This document shows, piece after piece, positions 27,595-36,814 of a stretch of DNA of 64,000 bases. This DNA is from Actinomadura oligospora ATCC 43269 (GTDB lineage: Bacteria; Actinomycetota; Actinomycetes; Streptosporangiales; Streptosporangiaceae). The notes beneath the pieces are model-generated. The model was not told the DNA's origin, made no database searches, and worked only from the letters and a program-made list of their open reading frames with translations. The translations under genes were made by a program, and so were the position numbers. The stretch is taken from positions 186,001 to 250,000 of the forward strand of contig NZ_JADG01000013.1 of NCBI RefSeq assembly GCF_000518265.1, given 5' to 3'. Numbering within the stretch: position 1 is the stretch's first letter; every line of letters starts with the position of its first letter.

Positions 27595-28299
27595 CTACCA
27601 GTCAGTTGTGCGCCACCAGAGGTTGACGGCGTAGTCCACCGTGAGGCCCTCGTGCTCGCGCTCGAAGGCGGCGGCGAGCCTCTCGGGGAACTCGATCCGC
27701 AGGACGGCCGCGAGGTCGGCGCGGCTCTGGAACTCCCAGCGGATCATGAGCGGCTCCCGCTGGAATCCCCGGCGCGTCCAGAAGCGCTCGACGCCGGACG
27801 GGTCGTACGACGGCAGCCCGCGCCGGAACCAGCCGCCGAAGGTGGAGCGGGTGGCGTCGTTGTCCACGATGAAGATCGTCCCGCCGCGCCGGACGACCCG
27901 CTCCAGCTCCGCCAGGCCCGGTTCGCAGCCCGGCCCGAAGAAGTAGGCCCAGCGGACGTGGACGACGTCGACCGACGCGTCCGGCAGGGGCAGGGCCTGG
28001 GCCGCGCCCACCCGGACGGTCACGTTGGCGAGGTCCTGGACGCGGCGGCGGGCCGCGGCGGCGAGACCCGCGTGCGGCTCGACGCCCACCACCCGGGACG
28101 CCTCGACGGCGAACCGGGGCAGGTGGAAGCCGGTGCCGCAGCCGAGATCGAGGACGGTGCGGCCCGCCCACGGGGCGATCTTCCGCATCGACGCCTCGAT
28201 CAGGCCGTCCGGGTCGACGGCGCGGTTCTCGATCTCGTAGACCGAGGGGGAGTTCCAGATGTTGGGACTGGGCACGGCGCCCGGTGCGATCTCGACCAC
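27595..28299 (-). CDS. SAM-dependent methyltransferase (class I)
   Basis: This is a 234-residue Rossmann-fold methyltransferase. Motif I is TVLDLGCGTGFHLPRF, then the acidic residue in VVGVEPHAGL, motif IV VDVVHVRWAYFFGPGCEPG and motif post-IV GGTIFIVDNDATR. It resembles UbiE/COQ5-type enzymes; the acceptor is unknown. I chose the GTG at 28299 because TACCCT (-10) is 7 nt upstream and no SD is present (leaderless). A much longer upstream frame has no coding character. Confidence 0.88.
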   Translation of the reverse strand: MVEIAPGAVPSPNIWNSPSVYEIENRAVDPDGLIEASMRKIAPWAGRTVLDLGCGTGFHLPRFAVEASRVVGVEPHAGLAAAARRRVQDLANVTVRVGAAQALPLPDASVDVVHVRWAYFFGPGCEPGLAELERVVRRGGTIFIVDNDATRSTFGGWFRRGLPSYDPSGVERFWTRRGFQREPLMIRWEFQSRADLAAVLRIEFPERLAAAFEREHEGLTVDYAVNLWWRTTDW

Positions 28300-28462
28300 G
28301 CAGCAGAGGGTAGTCGGGCGCTGAGGTCGGGAAACGCCGGGCGCGCGGCACCGGGGGGTTGAGGGCGGGGCGCTGGCGCATAGGCTTGCGACGAACGCAC
28401 CCGGCGGCGCCGACGTCGCCCGCCGGCCGGGAGACCGTGCGAACCGAGACGGCGAGGGAGCC

Positions 28463-29350
28463 TTGACCCCGCAGCACAACGGCACCGCAGCTCCGGCGAT
28501 CCGCGTGCCGGACGCGCCGATCACGCTGTCCACCGCGTCGGTGTATCCGGAGAAGGCGCCGAGCGCCTTCGAGATCGCCGCCCTGCTCGGGTACGACGGC
28601 GTGGAGGTCATGGTCTCCACCGACGCGTCCTCGCAGGATCTCAACGTCCTGCGCCGCCTGTCGGAGTACCACCAGGTGCCGATCAGGTCGATCCACGCGC
28701 CCTGCCTGCTGCTCACCCAGCGGGTCTGGGGCCGTGAGCCGTGGGGCAAGCTCGTCCGGTCCAAGGAGGTCGCCGAGCAGCTCGGGGCCGACGTCGTGGT
28801 CGTCCACCCGCCGTTCCGCTGGCAGCGCGAGTACGCGCGCGACTTCATCGACGGAATCACCCGCATGCAGGACGAGACGGACGTCCACTTCGCGGTCGAG
28901 AACATGTTCCCGCTGAAGGCGCGGGGCGCCGAGGCGGGCCTGTACGCGCCCGACTGGAACCCCGTCGACCAGCCGTACCCGCACGTCACGCTCGATCTCT
29001 CGCACACGGCGGTGTCCAAGTCGGACGCGCTCGACATGGCCGTCCAGCTCGGCGACCGGCTCCGGCACGTCCACCTGGCCGACGGCCTCGGCGTCACCAA
29101 CAAGGACGAGCACCTCGTCCCGGGACGCGGCAACCAGCCCTGCGGCCCGGTCCTGGAGAAGCTGGCCGAGGACGGCTTCGGCGGTCAGATCGTCCTGGAG
29201 GTCAACACGCGCCGCGCGTCCAGCCGCGCCGAGCGCATGGAGGACCTGGCCGAGGCGCTCGCCTTCGCCCGCCTGCACCTCGCCGCCGCCCACCGCACCT
29301 GGGAGGTCAGCGCCAGCGGCGAGGTCTCCCGCCGGGCGGGCGGCCGATGA
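28463..29350 (+). CDS. Sugar phosphate isomerase/epimerase (AP endonuclease 2 TIM barrel)
   Basis: This 295-residue xylose-isomerase-like TIM barrel has metal-binding residues in VVVHPPFRW, FAVENMFP (Glu), VTLDLSHTAV (Asp and His), RHVHLAD and IVLEVNTR (Glu). The fold is shared by Endo IV, IolE and hydroxypyruvate isomerase. The start is TTG after GAGGGAGCC. The stop overlaps the TetR start (ATGA), so the two are coupled. The substrate is unclear. Confidence 0.88.
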   Translation: MTPQHNGTAAPAIRVPDAPITLSTASVYPEKAPSAFEIAALLGYDGVEVMVSTDASSQDLNVLRRLSEYHQVPIRSIHAPCLLLTQRVWGREPWGKLVRSKEVAEQLGADVVVVHPPFRWQREYARDFIDGITRMQDETDVHFAVENMFPLKARGAEAGLYAPDWNPVDQPYPHVTLDLSHTAVSKSDALDMAVQLGDRLRHVHLADGLGVTNKDEHLVPGRGNQPCGPVLEKLAEDGFGGQIVLEVNTRRASSRAERMEDLAEALAFARLHLAAAHRTWEVSASGEVSRRAGGR

Positions 29351-29985
29351 CCGACGGCTCCTCGGCCTCCCCGACCTCCTCGGCCTCGTCGGTCGAGGCG
29401 TCCGGGGCGGGGCGGCGCGCGCCGGGGCGTCCCACCGGACGGACCGACACGCGCGAGCAGATCCTCGCCGCCGCCCGCGACATGTTCGCCGAGAAGGGGT
29501 TCGACGGCGCGTCGCTGCGCGCCATCGCGCGTGCGGCGGGGGTCGACCCGGCGCTCGTCCACCACTATTTCGGCAGCAAGGAGGGCGTGTTCGTCGCGGC
29601 GATGCGCTTCCCGGTGAACCCGGCCGAGCTGCTCCCGAAGGTCATGGCCGGTGATCCGGACCGGCTCGGCGAGCAGTTCGCCCGCGAATTCATAGCGATC
29701 TGGGAGGACCCGGACAAGCGCGCCCCGATCGTGGCGATGCTCCGCAGCGCGATGACCAACGAGCGGGCCGCCACGCTGATGCGCGAGTTCGTCACCTCGG
29801 CGCTGCTGGACCGGGTCGCCGCCGCCCGCGAGGTCCCCCTGCTGCGGCTGCAGGCCGCGGTCGGCCAGCTGGTCGGCGTGATGATCGTCCGGCACGTGAT
29901 CCGGGTGGAGCCGCTGGCCTCCGCCTCCCCGGAGGAGCTGGTCGACCTGGTCGCCCCGACCCTCCAGCGCTACCTCGACGGCTGA
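29347..29985 (+). CDS. TetR-family regulator
   Basis: This 212-residue regulator has a Ser-rich N-terminal tail and then the HTH (TREQILAAARDMFAEKGFDG, SLRAIARAAGVDPALVHHYF). The C-terminal domain resembles TetR_C_17-type regulators often linked to drug exporters. It is translationally coupled to the epimerase gene and followed after 143 bp by an ABC drug-export pair, its likely target. Confidence 0.92.
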   Translation: MTDGSSASPTSSASSVEASGAGRRAPGRPTGRTDTREQILAAARDMFAEKGFDGASLRAIARAAGVDPALVHHYFGSKEGVFVAAMRFPVNPAELLPKVMAGDPDRLGEQFAREFIAIWEDPDKRAPIVAMLRSAMTNERAATLMREFVTSALLDRVAAAREVPLLRLQAAVGQLVGVMIVRHVIRVEPLASASPEELVDLVAPTLQRYLDG

Positions 29986-30128
29986 CCTCCCGGCCCGCCC
30001 TCTCCTCGCCGACGTCCGACGCCCGGCCCCCGATGCCTGGCAACCGGCCCCCCGACGCCCGTCCGGATTCCGGCGGGCGTCCCCCCGTGGTTCTTGACCT
30101 CGGCGCGGCGCGGACGTAAATTCAACAC

Positions 30129-30860
30129 ATGATGAGTTCTGTGCCGGCCGTCGAGGTCGCGGGCCTCCGGGTCGTCCGCGGCGGCAAGACCGTGCTCCGC
30201 GACCTGTCGTTCGAGGCGCCGCGCGGATCGGTCCTCGGCCTCGTCGGGCCGAGCGGATGCGGCAAGACCACGCTGATGCGCTGCCTGGTCGGCGTCCAGA
30301 TCGTCCAGGCGGGGACGGTCAGGGTGCTCGGCGAGCCCGCCGGGTCCCGGGGACTGCGGCGGCGGGTCGGGTACTCGACGCAGATCCCGGCCGTCTACGC
30401 CGACCTGTCCGTCCGGGAGAACATGCGGTACTTCGGCGCGGTGCTCGGCGCGCCGCGCACCGACGCCGACCGCGTCATCGAGGAGGTCGGCCTCGGCGGG
30501 AGCCGTGACCAGGTGGTCGGGACGCTGTCCGGAGGCCAGCTGAACCGCGCGAACCTGGCCGCCGCGCTGCTCGGCGACCCCGAGCTCCTGGTCCTGGACG
30601 AGCCGACCGTCGGCCTCGACCCCGTCCTGCGCGAGGAGCTGTGGGCGCTGTTCCGCGAGCTCTCCGGGCGCGGGACGACGCTGGTGGTGTCCAGCCACGT
30701 CATGGACGAGGCGGGCCGCACCGACCGGCTCCTGCTCATGCGCGAGGGCGAGATCCTCGCGGACGCCACGCCCCGCGAGCTGACCGAGCGCACCGGGGCG
30801 GCCGACCTGGACGCCGCGTTCCTGCACCTGATCCACGAGCGAGCGGAGAGCCCGGCATGA
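30129..30860 (+). CDS. ABC transporter ATP-binding protein (DrrA-like)
   Basis: This is a 243-residue nucleotide-binding subunit: Walker A GLVGPSGCGKTTLM, Q-loop STQIPAVY, signature TLSGGQLNRANLAAAL, Walker B ELLVLDEPTVGLD, H-loop VVSSHVMDEA. It resembles ABC-2 type drug and lipid exporters. TAAATT lies 6 nt before the start (ATGATG) with no SD, so the mRNA is probably leaderless. The stop overlaps the permease start by 4 bp. Confidence 0.95.
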   Translation: MMSSVPAVEVAGLRVVRGGKTVLRDLSFEAPRGSVLGLVGPSGCGKTTLMRCLVGVQIVQAGTVRVLGEPAGSRGLRRRVGYSTQIPAVYADLSVRENMRYFGAVLGAPRTDADRVIEEVGLGGSRDQVVGTLSGGQLNRANLAAALLGDPELLVLDEPTVGLDPVLREELWALFRELSGRGTTLVVSSHVMDEAGRTDRLLLMREGEILADATPRELTERTGAADLDAAFLHLIHERAESPA

Positions 30861-31615
30861 GTTCCGGCATGAGTCCCGTCCTGAGCCCGGCGATCACCGT
30901 GGCCACCACCCGGCGCATCCTCGCCCAGCTCAGGCACGACCACCGCACCCTCGGCCTGCTGATCGGCGTGCCCAGCGTGCTGATGATCCTGCTCCGGTAC
31001 GTGTTCGACGAACCGGCGCTCTTCGACCGGATCGGGCCGATGCTGCTCGGCCTGTTCCCGTTCATCATCATGTTCGTGGTGACCTCGGTCGGCACCCTGC
31101 GCGAGCGCACCGGCGGCACGCTCGAACGCCTGATGACCACGCCCACCGGCAAGCTGGACTTCCTGCTCGGCTACGCCCTCGCGTTCGGCCTGCTGTCGCT
31201 GGCGCAGGTCGGCGTCGTCCTGGTGATCTCGCTGTCCTGGCTCGGTCTCGACCTCCAGGGCTCGGTCTGGTCGCTGGTGCTGGTCGCCGTCCTGGACGCG
31301 CTGCTCGGCATGGCCACCGGCCTGTTCGCCAGCGCCTTCGCGCGGACCGAGTTCCAGGCCGTCCAGTTCATGCCCGCGTTCGTCCTGCCGCAGGTGCTGC
31401 TGTGCGGGTTGCTGATCCCGCGCGACAGCATGGCGACCTGGCTGCGGGTGATCTCGGACGTCCTGCCGCTGTCCTACGCGGTGGACGCCATGCAGCGGGT
31501 GTCGCGCGAGCCGTCCTTCTCCGGCGCGCTCCTCCGGGACGTCCTGGTGATCGCCGCCTTCACCCTCGGTTCCCTGGCGCTCGGCGCGGCCACCCTGCGC
31601 CGCCGCACCGGCTGA
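30857..31615 (+). CDS. ABC-2 type permease (DrrB-like)
   Basis: This is a 252-residue six-helix permease: LLIGVPSVLMILLRYVF, the conserved TLRERTGGTLERLMTTP segment of ABC-2 permeases, and SDVLPLSYAVDAM before the last helix. It is coupled to the ATPase gene (ATGA) and pairs with it to form an exporter, probably controlled by the upstream TetR protein. The substrate is unknown. Confidence 0.95.
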   Translation: MSSGMSPVLSPAITVATTRRILAQLRHDHRTLGLLIGVPSVLMILLRYVFDEPALFDRIGPMLLGLFPFIIMFVVTSVGTLRERTGGTLERLMTTPTGKLDFLLGYALAFGLLSLAQVGVVLVISLSWLGLDLQGSVWSLVLVAVLDALLGMATGLFASAFARTEFQAVQFMPAFVLPQVLLCGLLIPRDSMATWLRVISDVLPLSYAVDAMQRVSREPSFSGALLRDVLVIAAFTLGSLALGAATLRRRTG

Positions 31616-31626
31616 CCTGCGAGACT

Positions 31627-31654
31627 CGCGGAACGGGGTCGTGATCGTTCCGCG
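31627..31654 (+). terminator. Hairpin after the ABC export pair
   Basis: CGCGGAACG (31627-31635) pairs with CGTTCCGCG (31646-31654) around a 10-base loop, 11 bases after the permease stop. There is no U-tract. Confidence 0.5.
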
Positions 31655-31724
31655 ATGGTGGGTATGACCTTGGACGACGCGGGACGTGGAAGACGCCGTC
31701 CCGCTCATCCGGAAGGACAGACCC

Positions 31725-32645
31725 GTGCTCCGTCAGGCTCTGCTGGCCGCCTCGCGCAGCCGCGCCGCGCGCAAGCTCATGGAGACCGCGCCCGGCAGCC
31801 GCCGCGTCGTGCGGCGCTTCGTCGCGGGCGAGACGACCGACGACGCGCTGCGCGTCACCGCCGAACTCGCCGAGGAGGGCCTTCTGGTCAGCCTGGACGC
31901 GCTGGGCGAGGACACCCTCGACACCGACCGGGCCGACGCGAACGTCGACGACTACGCCGAGCTGCTCGTCCGGATCGGCCAGGAGGGGCTCGCCGACAGC
32001 GCCGAGGTGTCCCTCAAGCTCAGCGCCGTCGGCCTGGCCCTGGACGAGTCGCTCGCCCTGGCCAACGCCCGCCGGGTCTGCGCCGCCGCCAGCGACGCGG
32101 GCACGACCGTCACGCTCGACATGGAGGAGTACGAGACGGTCGACGTGACCCTGCGCATCCTCGCCGAGCTGCGGCGCGAGTACCCGGAGACGGGCGTCGC
32201 GATCCAGTCCTACCTGCGGCGCGCCGAGGAGCACTGCGCCGAGCTGGCCCACGAGGGCTCGCGCGTCCGGCTGTGCAAGGGGGCCTACAGCGCGCCGGAG
32301 TCGGTGGCGTTCACCGACACGGTCGAGATCGACAAGTCGTTCGTCCGGTGCATGCGGGTGCTGATGGCGGGCCAGGGCTACCCGATGCTCGCCACCCACG
32401 ACCCGCGGCTGATCGAGATCGCGGGCGCGCTCGCCGCGCTGCACGACCGGGACGAGTCCGGCTTCGAGTACCAGATGCTCTACGGGATCCGGCCGCAGGA
32501 GCAGCGGCGGCTGGCGGACGAGGGCGCGCGGGTCCGCGTCTACACGGCATTCGGCCGCGAGTGGTACGCCTACTTCATGCGCCGCCTCGCCGAGAAGCCC
32601 GCCAACCTGGGCTTCCTCTTCCGGTCCATGGCCGGACGATCCTGA
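31725..32645 (+). CDS. putB: Proline dehydrogenase
   Basis: This 306-residue FAD enzyme oxidises proline to pyrroline-5-carboxylate. It is the monofunctional form, as expected in actinobacteria. FAD and substrate blocks are visible: SLKLSAVGLAL, TVTLDMEEYETVD, VAIQSYLRRAEEH, RVRLCKGAYSAPE, LATHDPRLIE, and the final RVYTAFGREWYAYFMRRLAE. I chose the GTG at 31725 because GGAAGGA lies 8 nt upstream. proC follows downstream, so both directions of the proline/P5C interconversion are encoded together. Confidence 0.93.
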   Translation: MLRQALLAASRSRAARKLMETAPGSRRVVRRFVAGETTDDALRVTAELAEEGLLVSLDALGEDTLDTDRADANVDDYAELLVRIGQEGLADSAEVSLKLSAVGLALDESLALANARRVCAAASDAGTTVTLDMEEYETVDVTLRILAELRREYPETGVAIQSYLRRAEEHCAELAHEGSRVRLCKGAYSAPESVAFTDTVEIDKSFVRCMRVLMAGQGYPMLATHDPRLIEIAGALAALHDRDESGFEYQMLYGIRPQEQRRLADEGARVRVYTAFGREWYAYFMRRLAEKPANLGFLFRSMAGRS

Positions 32646-32780
32646 CCGGCGGCCCGCCCGGCGCCCCGCCCAGGGTTCGACCTGTGCCCGTCCCCGGTCC
32701 CGACCGGCGGCCGTCGGGGGCCTGACGGCGCTCGCTACGCTGGGACGCGTTCCCCGACGTCCCATGGCTAGGTGTGCACA

Positions 32781-33575
32781 ATGATCGCGATTCTCGGTGC
32801 GGGCAAGATGGGCGAGGCGCTGCTGTCCGGCGTCCTGCGGGCCGGGCGCCGGCCGTCCGAGCTGAGGGCCACCGCCCGCCGCGAGGAGCGCGCCGCGCTG
32901 CTGCGCGAGCGGTACGGCGTCGAGACGGTCTCCAACCGGGAGGCCGCCAAGACCGCGGACGTGCTCGTCCTCGCGGTGAAGCCGCAGGACATGGGCGCCC
33001 TGCTGGACGAGATCGGGCCGCACGTCCCGGCCGGGACGCTGGTGATCTCGATGGCGGCGGGCATCACGTCGGGGTACGTCGAGGAGCGGCTGGGCGAGGG
33101 CGTCCCGGTCGTCCGGGTCATGTCGAACACCCCCGTCCACGTGGACGAGGCGATGAGCGTGATCTCGCCCGGCTCGCACGCGGGGGAGACCCACCTCAAG
33201 CTCGCCGAGGAGCTGCTCAGCCCGGTCGGCAAGGTGCTGCGCATCCCCGAGTCCCTCCAGGACGGCGCGACCGCCCTGTCCGGCAGCGGCCCGGCCTACT
33301 TCTACTACCTGGTCGAGGCCATGGTGGACGCGGGCATCCTGCTCGGCATGCCGCGCGCCGCGGCGCTGGAGATGGTGATCCAGTCGGCCGTCGGCGCGGC
33401 GATCATGCTGCGCGACTCCGGCGAGCACCCCGTCCTGCTGCGTGAGGCCGTGACCTCGCCGGGCGGGACGACCATCGCCGCGATCCGGGAACTGGAGAAG
33501 CACGGCGTCCGGGCGGCCGTCCTCGAGGCGATCGAGGCGGCCCGCAACCGCGGTCGCGAGCTGGCCGCGGGCTGA
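32781..33575 (+). CDS. proC: Pyrroline-5-carboxylate reductase
   Basis: This 264-residue NADPH enzyme performs the last step of proline synthesis. The Rossmann motif is MIAILGAGKMGEALLSGVL, then VLAVKPQDM and the family signature EAVTSPGGTTIAAIRELEKH. GSGPAYFYYLVEAM is also typical. The ATG at 32781 is preceded by AGGTG; a GTG three codons earlier is possible. TACGCT at 32736 is a plausible -10. Confidence 0.96.
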   Translation: MIAILGAGKMGEALLSGVLRAGRRPSELRATARREERAALLRERYGVETVSNREAAKTADVLVLAVKPQDMGALLDEIGPHVPAGTLVISMAAGITSGYVEERLGEGVPVVRVMSNTPVHVDEAMSVISPGSHAGETHLKLAEELLSPVGKVLRIPESLQDGATALSGSGPAYFYYLVEAMVDAGILLGMPRAAALEMVIQSAVGAAIMLRDSGEHPVLLREAVTSPGGTTIAAIRELEKHGVRAAVLEAIEAARNRGRELAAG

Positions 33576-33647
33576 CCGCCGGTCCACGGGTTCCTTTGTC
33601 GTTCTCGCGGGATTGAGCCGAACGACCTCTTCTTCCGTGTAAAGGGC

Positions 33648-34076
33648 ATGGGACTTGTGCTTCGCGTACTCGTGGCCGCCGGGCTCGCCGTGGACGCGGT
33701 GGTGCACTGGCGGTTCGCGCCGCAGATGAAATACGTGCCGGGCGGAACGATCCACGCCGACACGATCTTCTACGTCCAGGCCGTCGTGGCCGGGACCGCC
33801 GGACTGCTCGTCCTGGCGCACGCGCGTCGCTGGACGTACGCCCTCGCCCTGTTCGTCGCGGCGAGCGCGATCGGCGCGCTCCTCCTCTATTTCTCCGTGG
33901 ACGTCGGCACGCTCGGACCGATCCCGAACATGCACGATCCGGTCTGGTACGCCCAGAAGACGCAGTCGGTCGCCGGCGAGGGCGTGGCCGCGCTCGCCGC
34001 GCTGGCCGGGCTGCTGACCGTCGGCCGGCGGGAGCGCCCGGCCGTGGAACGCCGCGTGCCCGAGCGCGTCCGCTGA
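33648..34076 (+). CDS. Small four-helix membrane protein, unknown
   Basis: This is a 142-residue protein with four predicted membrane helices (LVLRVLVAAGLAVDAVVHW; TIFYVQAVVAGTAGLLVLA; TYALALFVAASAIGALLLYF; EGVAALAALAGLLTVG) and a basic C-terminal tail. A loop between helices 3 and 4 contains MHDPVWYAQKT. I recognise no functional motif. Similar small membrane proteins are common in actinomycetes. Confidence 0.72.
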   Translation: MGLVLRVLVAAGLAVDAVVHWRFAPQMKYVPGGTIHADTIFYVQAVVAGTAGLLVLAHARRWTYALALFVAASAIGALLLYFSVDVGTLGPIPNMHDPVWYAQKTQSVAGEGVAALAALAGLLTVGRRERPAVERRVPERVR

Positions 34077-34143
34077 CCCCGGGGGCGCCTCGGGCACCCG
34101 GCACACCCGGGGAGGGCCCGCCCGTTGGGGGGACGTCCCGGCG

Positions 34144-35403
34144 TCAGGCCACGGCCGACGCCGGGACGGGGGCGGACGCCGTCACGCGGGCCACGAACCT
34201 CGCGGCCTCGCTCATCGCGGCTCCGGCCTCGGGCAGCATCCGGTTGAGGATCTGGAAGACGTGCATCTGGCCCGTCCAGACCTGGAGCTCGCAGTCCACG
34301 CCCGCGCCGGTCAGGACGTCCGCGAGCGCCTCGGCCTCGGGACGCAGCACCTCCGCGCCGCCGACCTGGACGAGGAACGGCGGCGCGTCCCGCCACGTGC
34401 GGCCGAGCAGCGCGAGCCGCGGATCGTCGAACCCGCCGGGCCCCACCACCAGGCGCGCGATCCGGTGGGCCGTGGACGCGCTGATGTACGGGTCGCGCGC
34501 GACCCGCTGTTCCCGTGTGGACAACTCGCAGGTCAGATCCACCCAGGGGGAGAAGAGGAGGGTCCCGGCCGGGCGCGGCAGCCCGGTCCGCAGGATCTCG
34601 CCGGTCAGCGACGCGGCCAGGTGGCCGCCCGCCGAGTCCCCGGCGAGGACGATCCCGGACGCGGGCACGCCCCGGTCCAGCAGCCACCGGTACGCGGCGA
34701 CGGCGTCCTCGAGCGGCGCGGGGAACGGGTGCTCGGGGGCCATCCGGTAGTGCGGGGCGAGCACGGGCAACCCGGTCTCGACGGCGAGCCGCGAGGTGAT
34801 CGGACGGTGCGTCCGAGGCGAACACACCACATACCCGCCCCCGTGCAGATAGAGGATCGCCCCACGCACACCCTGCGCCAGCGGCCCGCCCGCACCCTGC
34901 GCCAGCCCGCCCGCACCCTGCGCCGGCCCACGCACACTCTGCGCCGATGGCCCGCCCGCGCCCTGTGCGGACGGCCCGGATGCGCCCCGCGCCGTCTCGG
35001 AGTCGCGGCTGACGACCCATTCGCCGACGATGGGCGGCGCGTCCTCGCCGGTCTCGACGCGCGGGTCGACCAGGGGGAGCACGCGGGCGCGCTGTCCCGC
35101 GCGCATGAGGAGGGACGCCGCGTCCACGGTCGACCGGGCCGCGCGGAGGCTCACGGCATGGCCCGGGACGCGGTGGATGAACGGCCGCAGCCCGAGGTAG
35201 AGGGCTCGCGAGATGGCCCGGCTGCGGATGCTGGGGCCGCGGTCGTGCGTCCAGCGCTCCGGATCGTCGGGCGCGGGCACGGCCGCTGAAGGAGCCAGGG
35301 GCGCGGGCGCGGGGGTGGGCAGGGGAGTCGGCGTCGGCAGAGGGGTCTCCTCTGCCGGACGCGGGGAGGGTGGCATCGGGTCCATGAGCACCCCGCTCGT
35401 CAT
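34144..35403 (-). CDS. HSL-family alpha/beta esterase with repetitive insertion
   Basis: This esterase of up to 419 residues belongs to the hormone-sensitive-lipase group. The oxyanion motif is ILYLHGGGYVVCS, the nucleophile GDSAGG (IVLAGDSAGGHLAAS), and the catalytic His is in TGQMHVFQILNR. Two additions are unusual: a Pro-rich N-terminus (residues about 8-45, Pro/Thr/Ala) and a Gly/Ala/Gln repeat of about 40 residues just before the first central strand, encoded by a DNA minisatellite. Alternative start ATG at 35385. Function is probably hydrolysis of acyl esters. Confidence 0.88.
   Translation of the reverse strand: MTSGVLMDPMPPSPRPAEETPLPTPTPLPTPAPAPLAPSAAVPAPDDPERWTHDRGPSIRSRAISRALYLGLRPFIHRVPGHAVSLRAARSTVDAASLLMRAGQRARVLPLVDPRVETGEDAPPIVGEWVVSRDSETARGASGPSAQGAGGPSAQSVRGPAQGAGGLAQGAGGPLAQGVRGAILYLHGGGYVVCSPRTHRPITSRLAVETGLPVLAPHYRMAPEHPFPAPLEDAVAAYRWLLDRGVPASGIVLAGDSAGGHLAASLTGEILRTGLPRPAGTLLFSPWVDLTCELSTREQRVARDPYISASTAHRIARLVVGPGGFDDPRLALLGRTWRDAPPFLVQVGGAEVLRPEAEALADVLTGAGVDCELQVWTGQMHVFQILNRMLPEAGAAMSEAARFVARVTASAPVPASAVA
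34859..34995. repeat. Minisatellite inside the esterase gene
   Basis: Five to six imperfect copies of a 21-24 bp unit built on CCCGCCCGCACCCTGCGCC encode a 7-8 residue peptide repeat (variants of AQGAGGP and AQSVRGP) in the esterase. The unit length keeps the frame, so copy number can change without breaking the gene. Confidence 0.8.
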
Positions 35404-35585
35404 GTTTCGGCTGTGTTACCTCAATGCCCGAAATGTGGGGTAGTTCACGCCACAACTTTGTCGCGGCCAGGGGACATTCGCGGAGGTCGGGTCATGTTTC
35501 CGGAGTCGTCCGGACGCGGAGGGTCGATCACCGGCCTCCGTCCCGGATGGTTCCGGCGGGTCGGCGTGGCGCTACCGTGGGGCCC

Positions 35586-36794
35586 ATGACCAGCCCCTCG
35601 GCCTCCGGCGAGTGCGACCTCACGGTCTTCTGGGACGAACGCCTCACCTCCTATGACTTCGGCCCCGGGCACCCCATGAACCCCGTCCGGGTCGAGCTGA
35701 CGATCGCGCTGGCCCGCGAGCTCGGCGTCCTGTCCGGCGCGGGTGTGCGGGTCGCCGGGTTCGAGGCGGCGGACGACAAGGTGCTCCGCCTGGTCCACGA
35801 GGAGGCGTACGTCGCGGCCGTCCGGCACGCGGGCGAGACCGGCCTTCCGGACCCCCGGCACGGCCTCGGCACCGACGACAACCCCGTCTTCCTCGGCATG
35901 CACGAGGCGTCCGCGCTGGTCGCGGGCGCGTCGGTGGCGGGGGCCCGGGCGGTCTGGCGCGGTGAGACCGGGCACGCGGTGAACGTGTCCGGCGGGCTGC
36001 ATCACGCGCTCGCGGGGGCCGCGAGCGGCTTCTGCGTCTACAACGACCCGGCGATCGCGATCGCGTGGCTGCTGGAGAACGGCGCCGAGCGCGTCGCCTA
36101 CGTGGACGTCGACGTCCACCACGGCGACGGCGTCCAGGCCGCGTTCTACGACGACCCGCGCGTCCTGACGATCAGCCTCCACGAGACGCCGCGCACGCTG
36201 TTCCCCGGCACCGGCTTCCCGAACGAGACCGGCGGAGGCGGCGCGGCGGGCACGGCCGTGAACGTGGCCCTGCCGCCCGGCACCGGCGACGCGCTCTGGC
36301 TGCGGGCCTTCGACGCGACCGTCCCGTCCCTGCTGCGCGCGTTCCGGCCGCAGGTCCTGGTCACCCAGCACGGCGCGGACACCCACGCCCTCGACCCGCT
36401 CGCCCACCTGATCCTCACCGTGGACGGCCAGCGCACCGCGTACGCCATGCTGCACCGGCTCGCCCACGAGGTCGCGGACGGACGCTGGCTCGCGACCGGC
36501 GGAGGCGGCTACGAACTCGTCCAGGTCGTCCCGCGCGCCTGGACGCACCTGATCGCCGAGGCCGCCGGACGCCCCGTCCCGCCGGACACCGCGACCCCCG
36601 ACGCCTGGCGCGAGCTCGTCCGGCTCCGCACCGACGAGATCGCGCCCCGCAGGATGACCGACGGCCACCAGACCGTCGAGTTCCGCCCCTGGTCGGACGG
36701 CATGGACCCGGCCAACCCTGTCGACCAGGCGATCATGGCCACCCGCCGCGCGGTCTTCCCCGAACACGGCCTCGACCCCATGCTGGACCTCTGA
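35586..36794 (+). CDS. acuC: Acetoin utilisation protein AcuC / class I-II histone-deacetylase-like
   Basis: This 402-residue Zn-dependent deacetylase is related to AcuC, which removes acetyl groups from acetyl-CoA synthetase. The zinc and active-site residues are intact: GGLHHA (His-His), YVDVDVHHGDGVQ (Asp and His ligands), ISLHETP, VTQHGADTH and ATGGGGYE. I chose the ATG at 35586; TACCGT lies 7 nt upstream with no SD (leaderless). A short coupling frame links it to the next gene. Confidence 0.94.
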   Translation: MTSPSASGECDLTVFWDERLTSYDFGPGHPMNPVRVELTIALARELGVLSGAGVRVAGFEAADDKVLRLVHEEAYVAAVRHAGETGLPDPRHGLGTDDNPVFLGMHEASALVAGASVAGARAVWRGETGHAVNVSGGLHHALAGAASGFCVYNDPAIAIAWLLENGAERVAYVDVDVHHGDGVQAAFYDDPRVLTISLHETPRTLFPGTGFPNETGGGGAAGTAVNVALPPGTGDALWLRAFDATVPSLLRAFRPQVLVTQHGADTHALDPLAHLILTVDGQRTAYAMLHRLAHEVADGRWLATGGGGYELVQVVPRAWTHLIAEAAGRPVPPDTATPDAWRELVRLRTDEIAPRRMTDGHQTVEFRPWSDGMDPANPVDQAIMATRRAVFPEHGLDPMLDL

Positions 36795-36814
36795 TGGCGG
36801 AACTGGACCACTGA
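36794..36814 (+). CDS. Six-codon minicistron linking acuC and the next gene
   Basis: ATG-GCG-GAA-CTG-GAC-CAC-TGA (MAELDH) begins inside the acuC stop (TGATG) and ends inside the next start (TGATG). The repeat CTGATGGCGGA at both ends suggests a short duplication of the original stop-start junction. It may relay ribosomes from acuC into the phosphatase-like gene. Confidence 0.5.
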   Translation: MAELDH

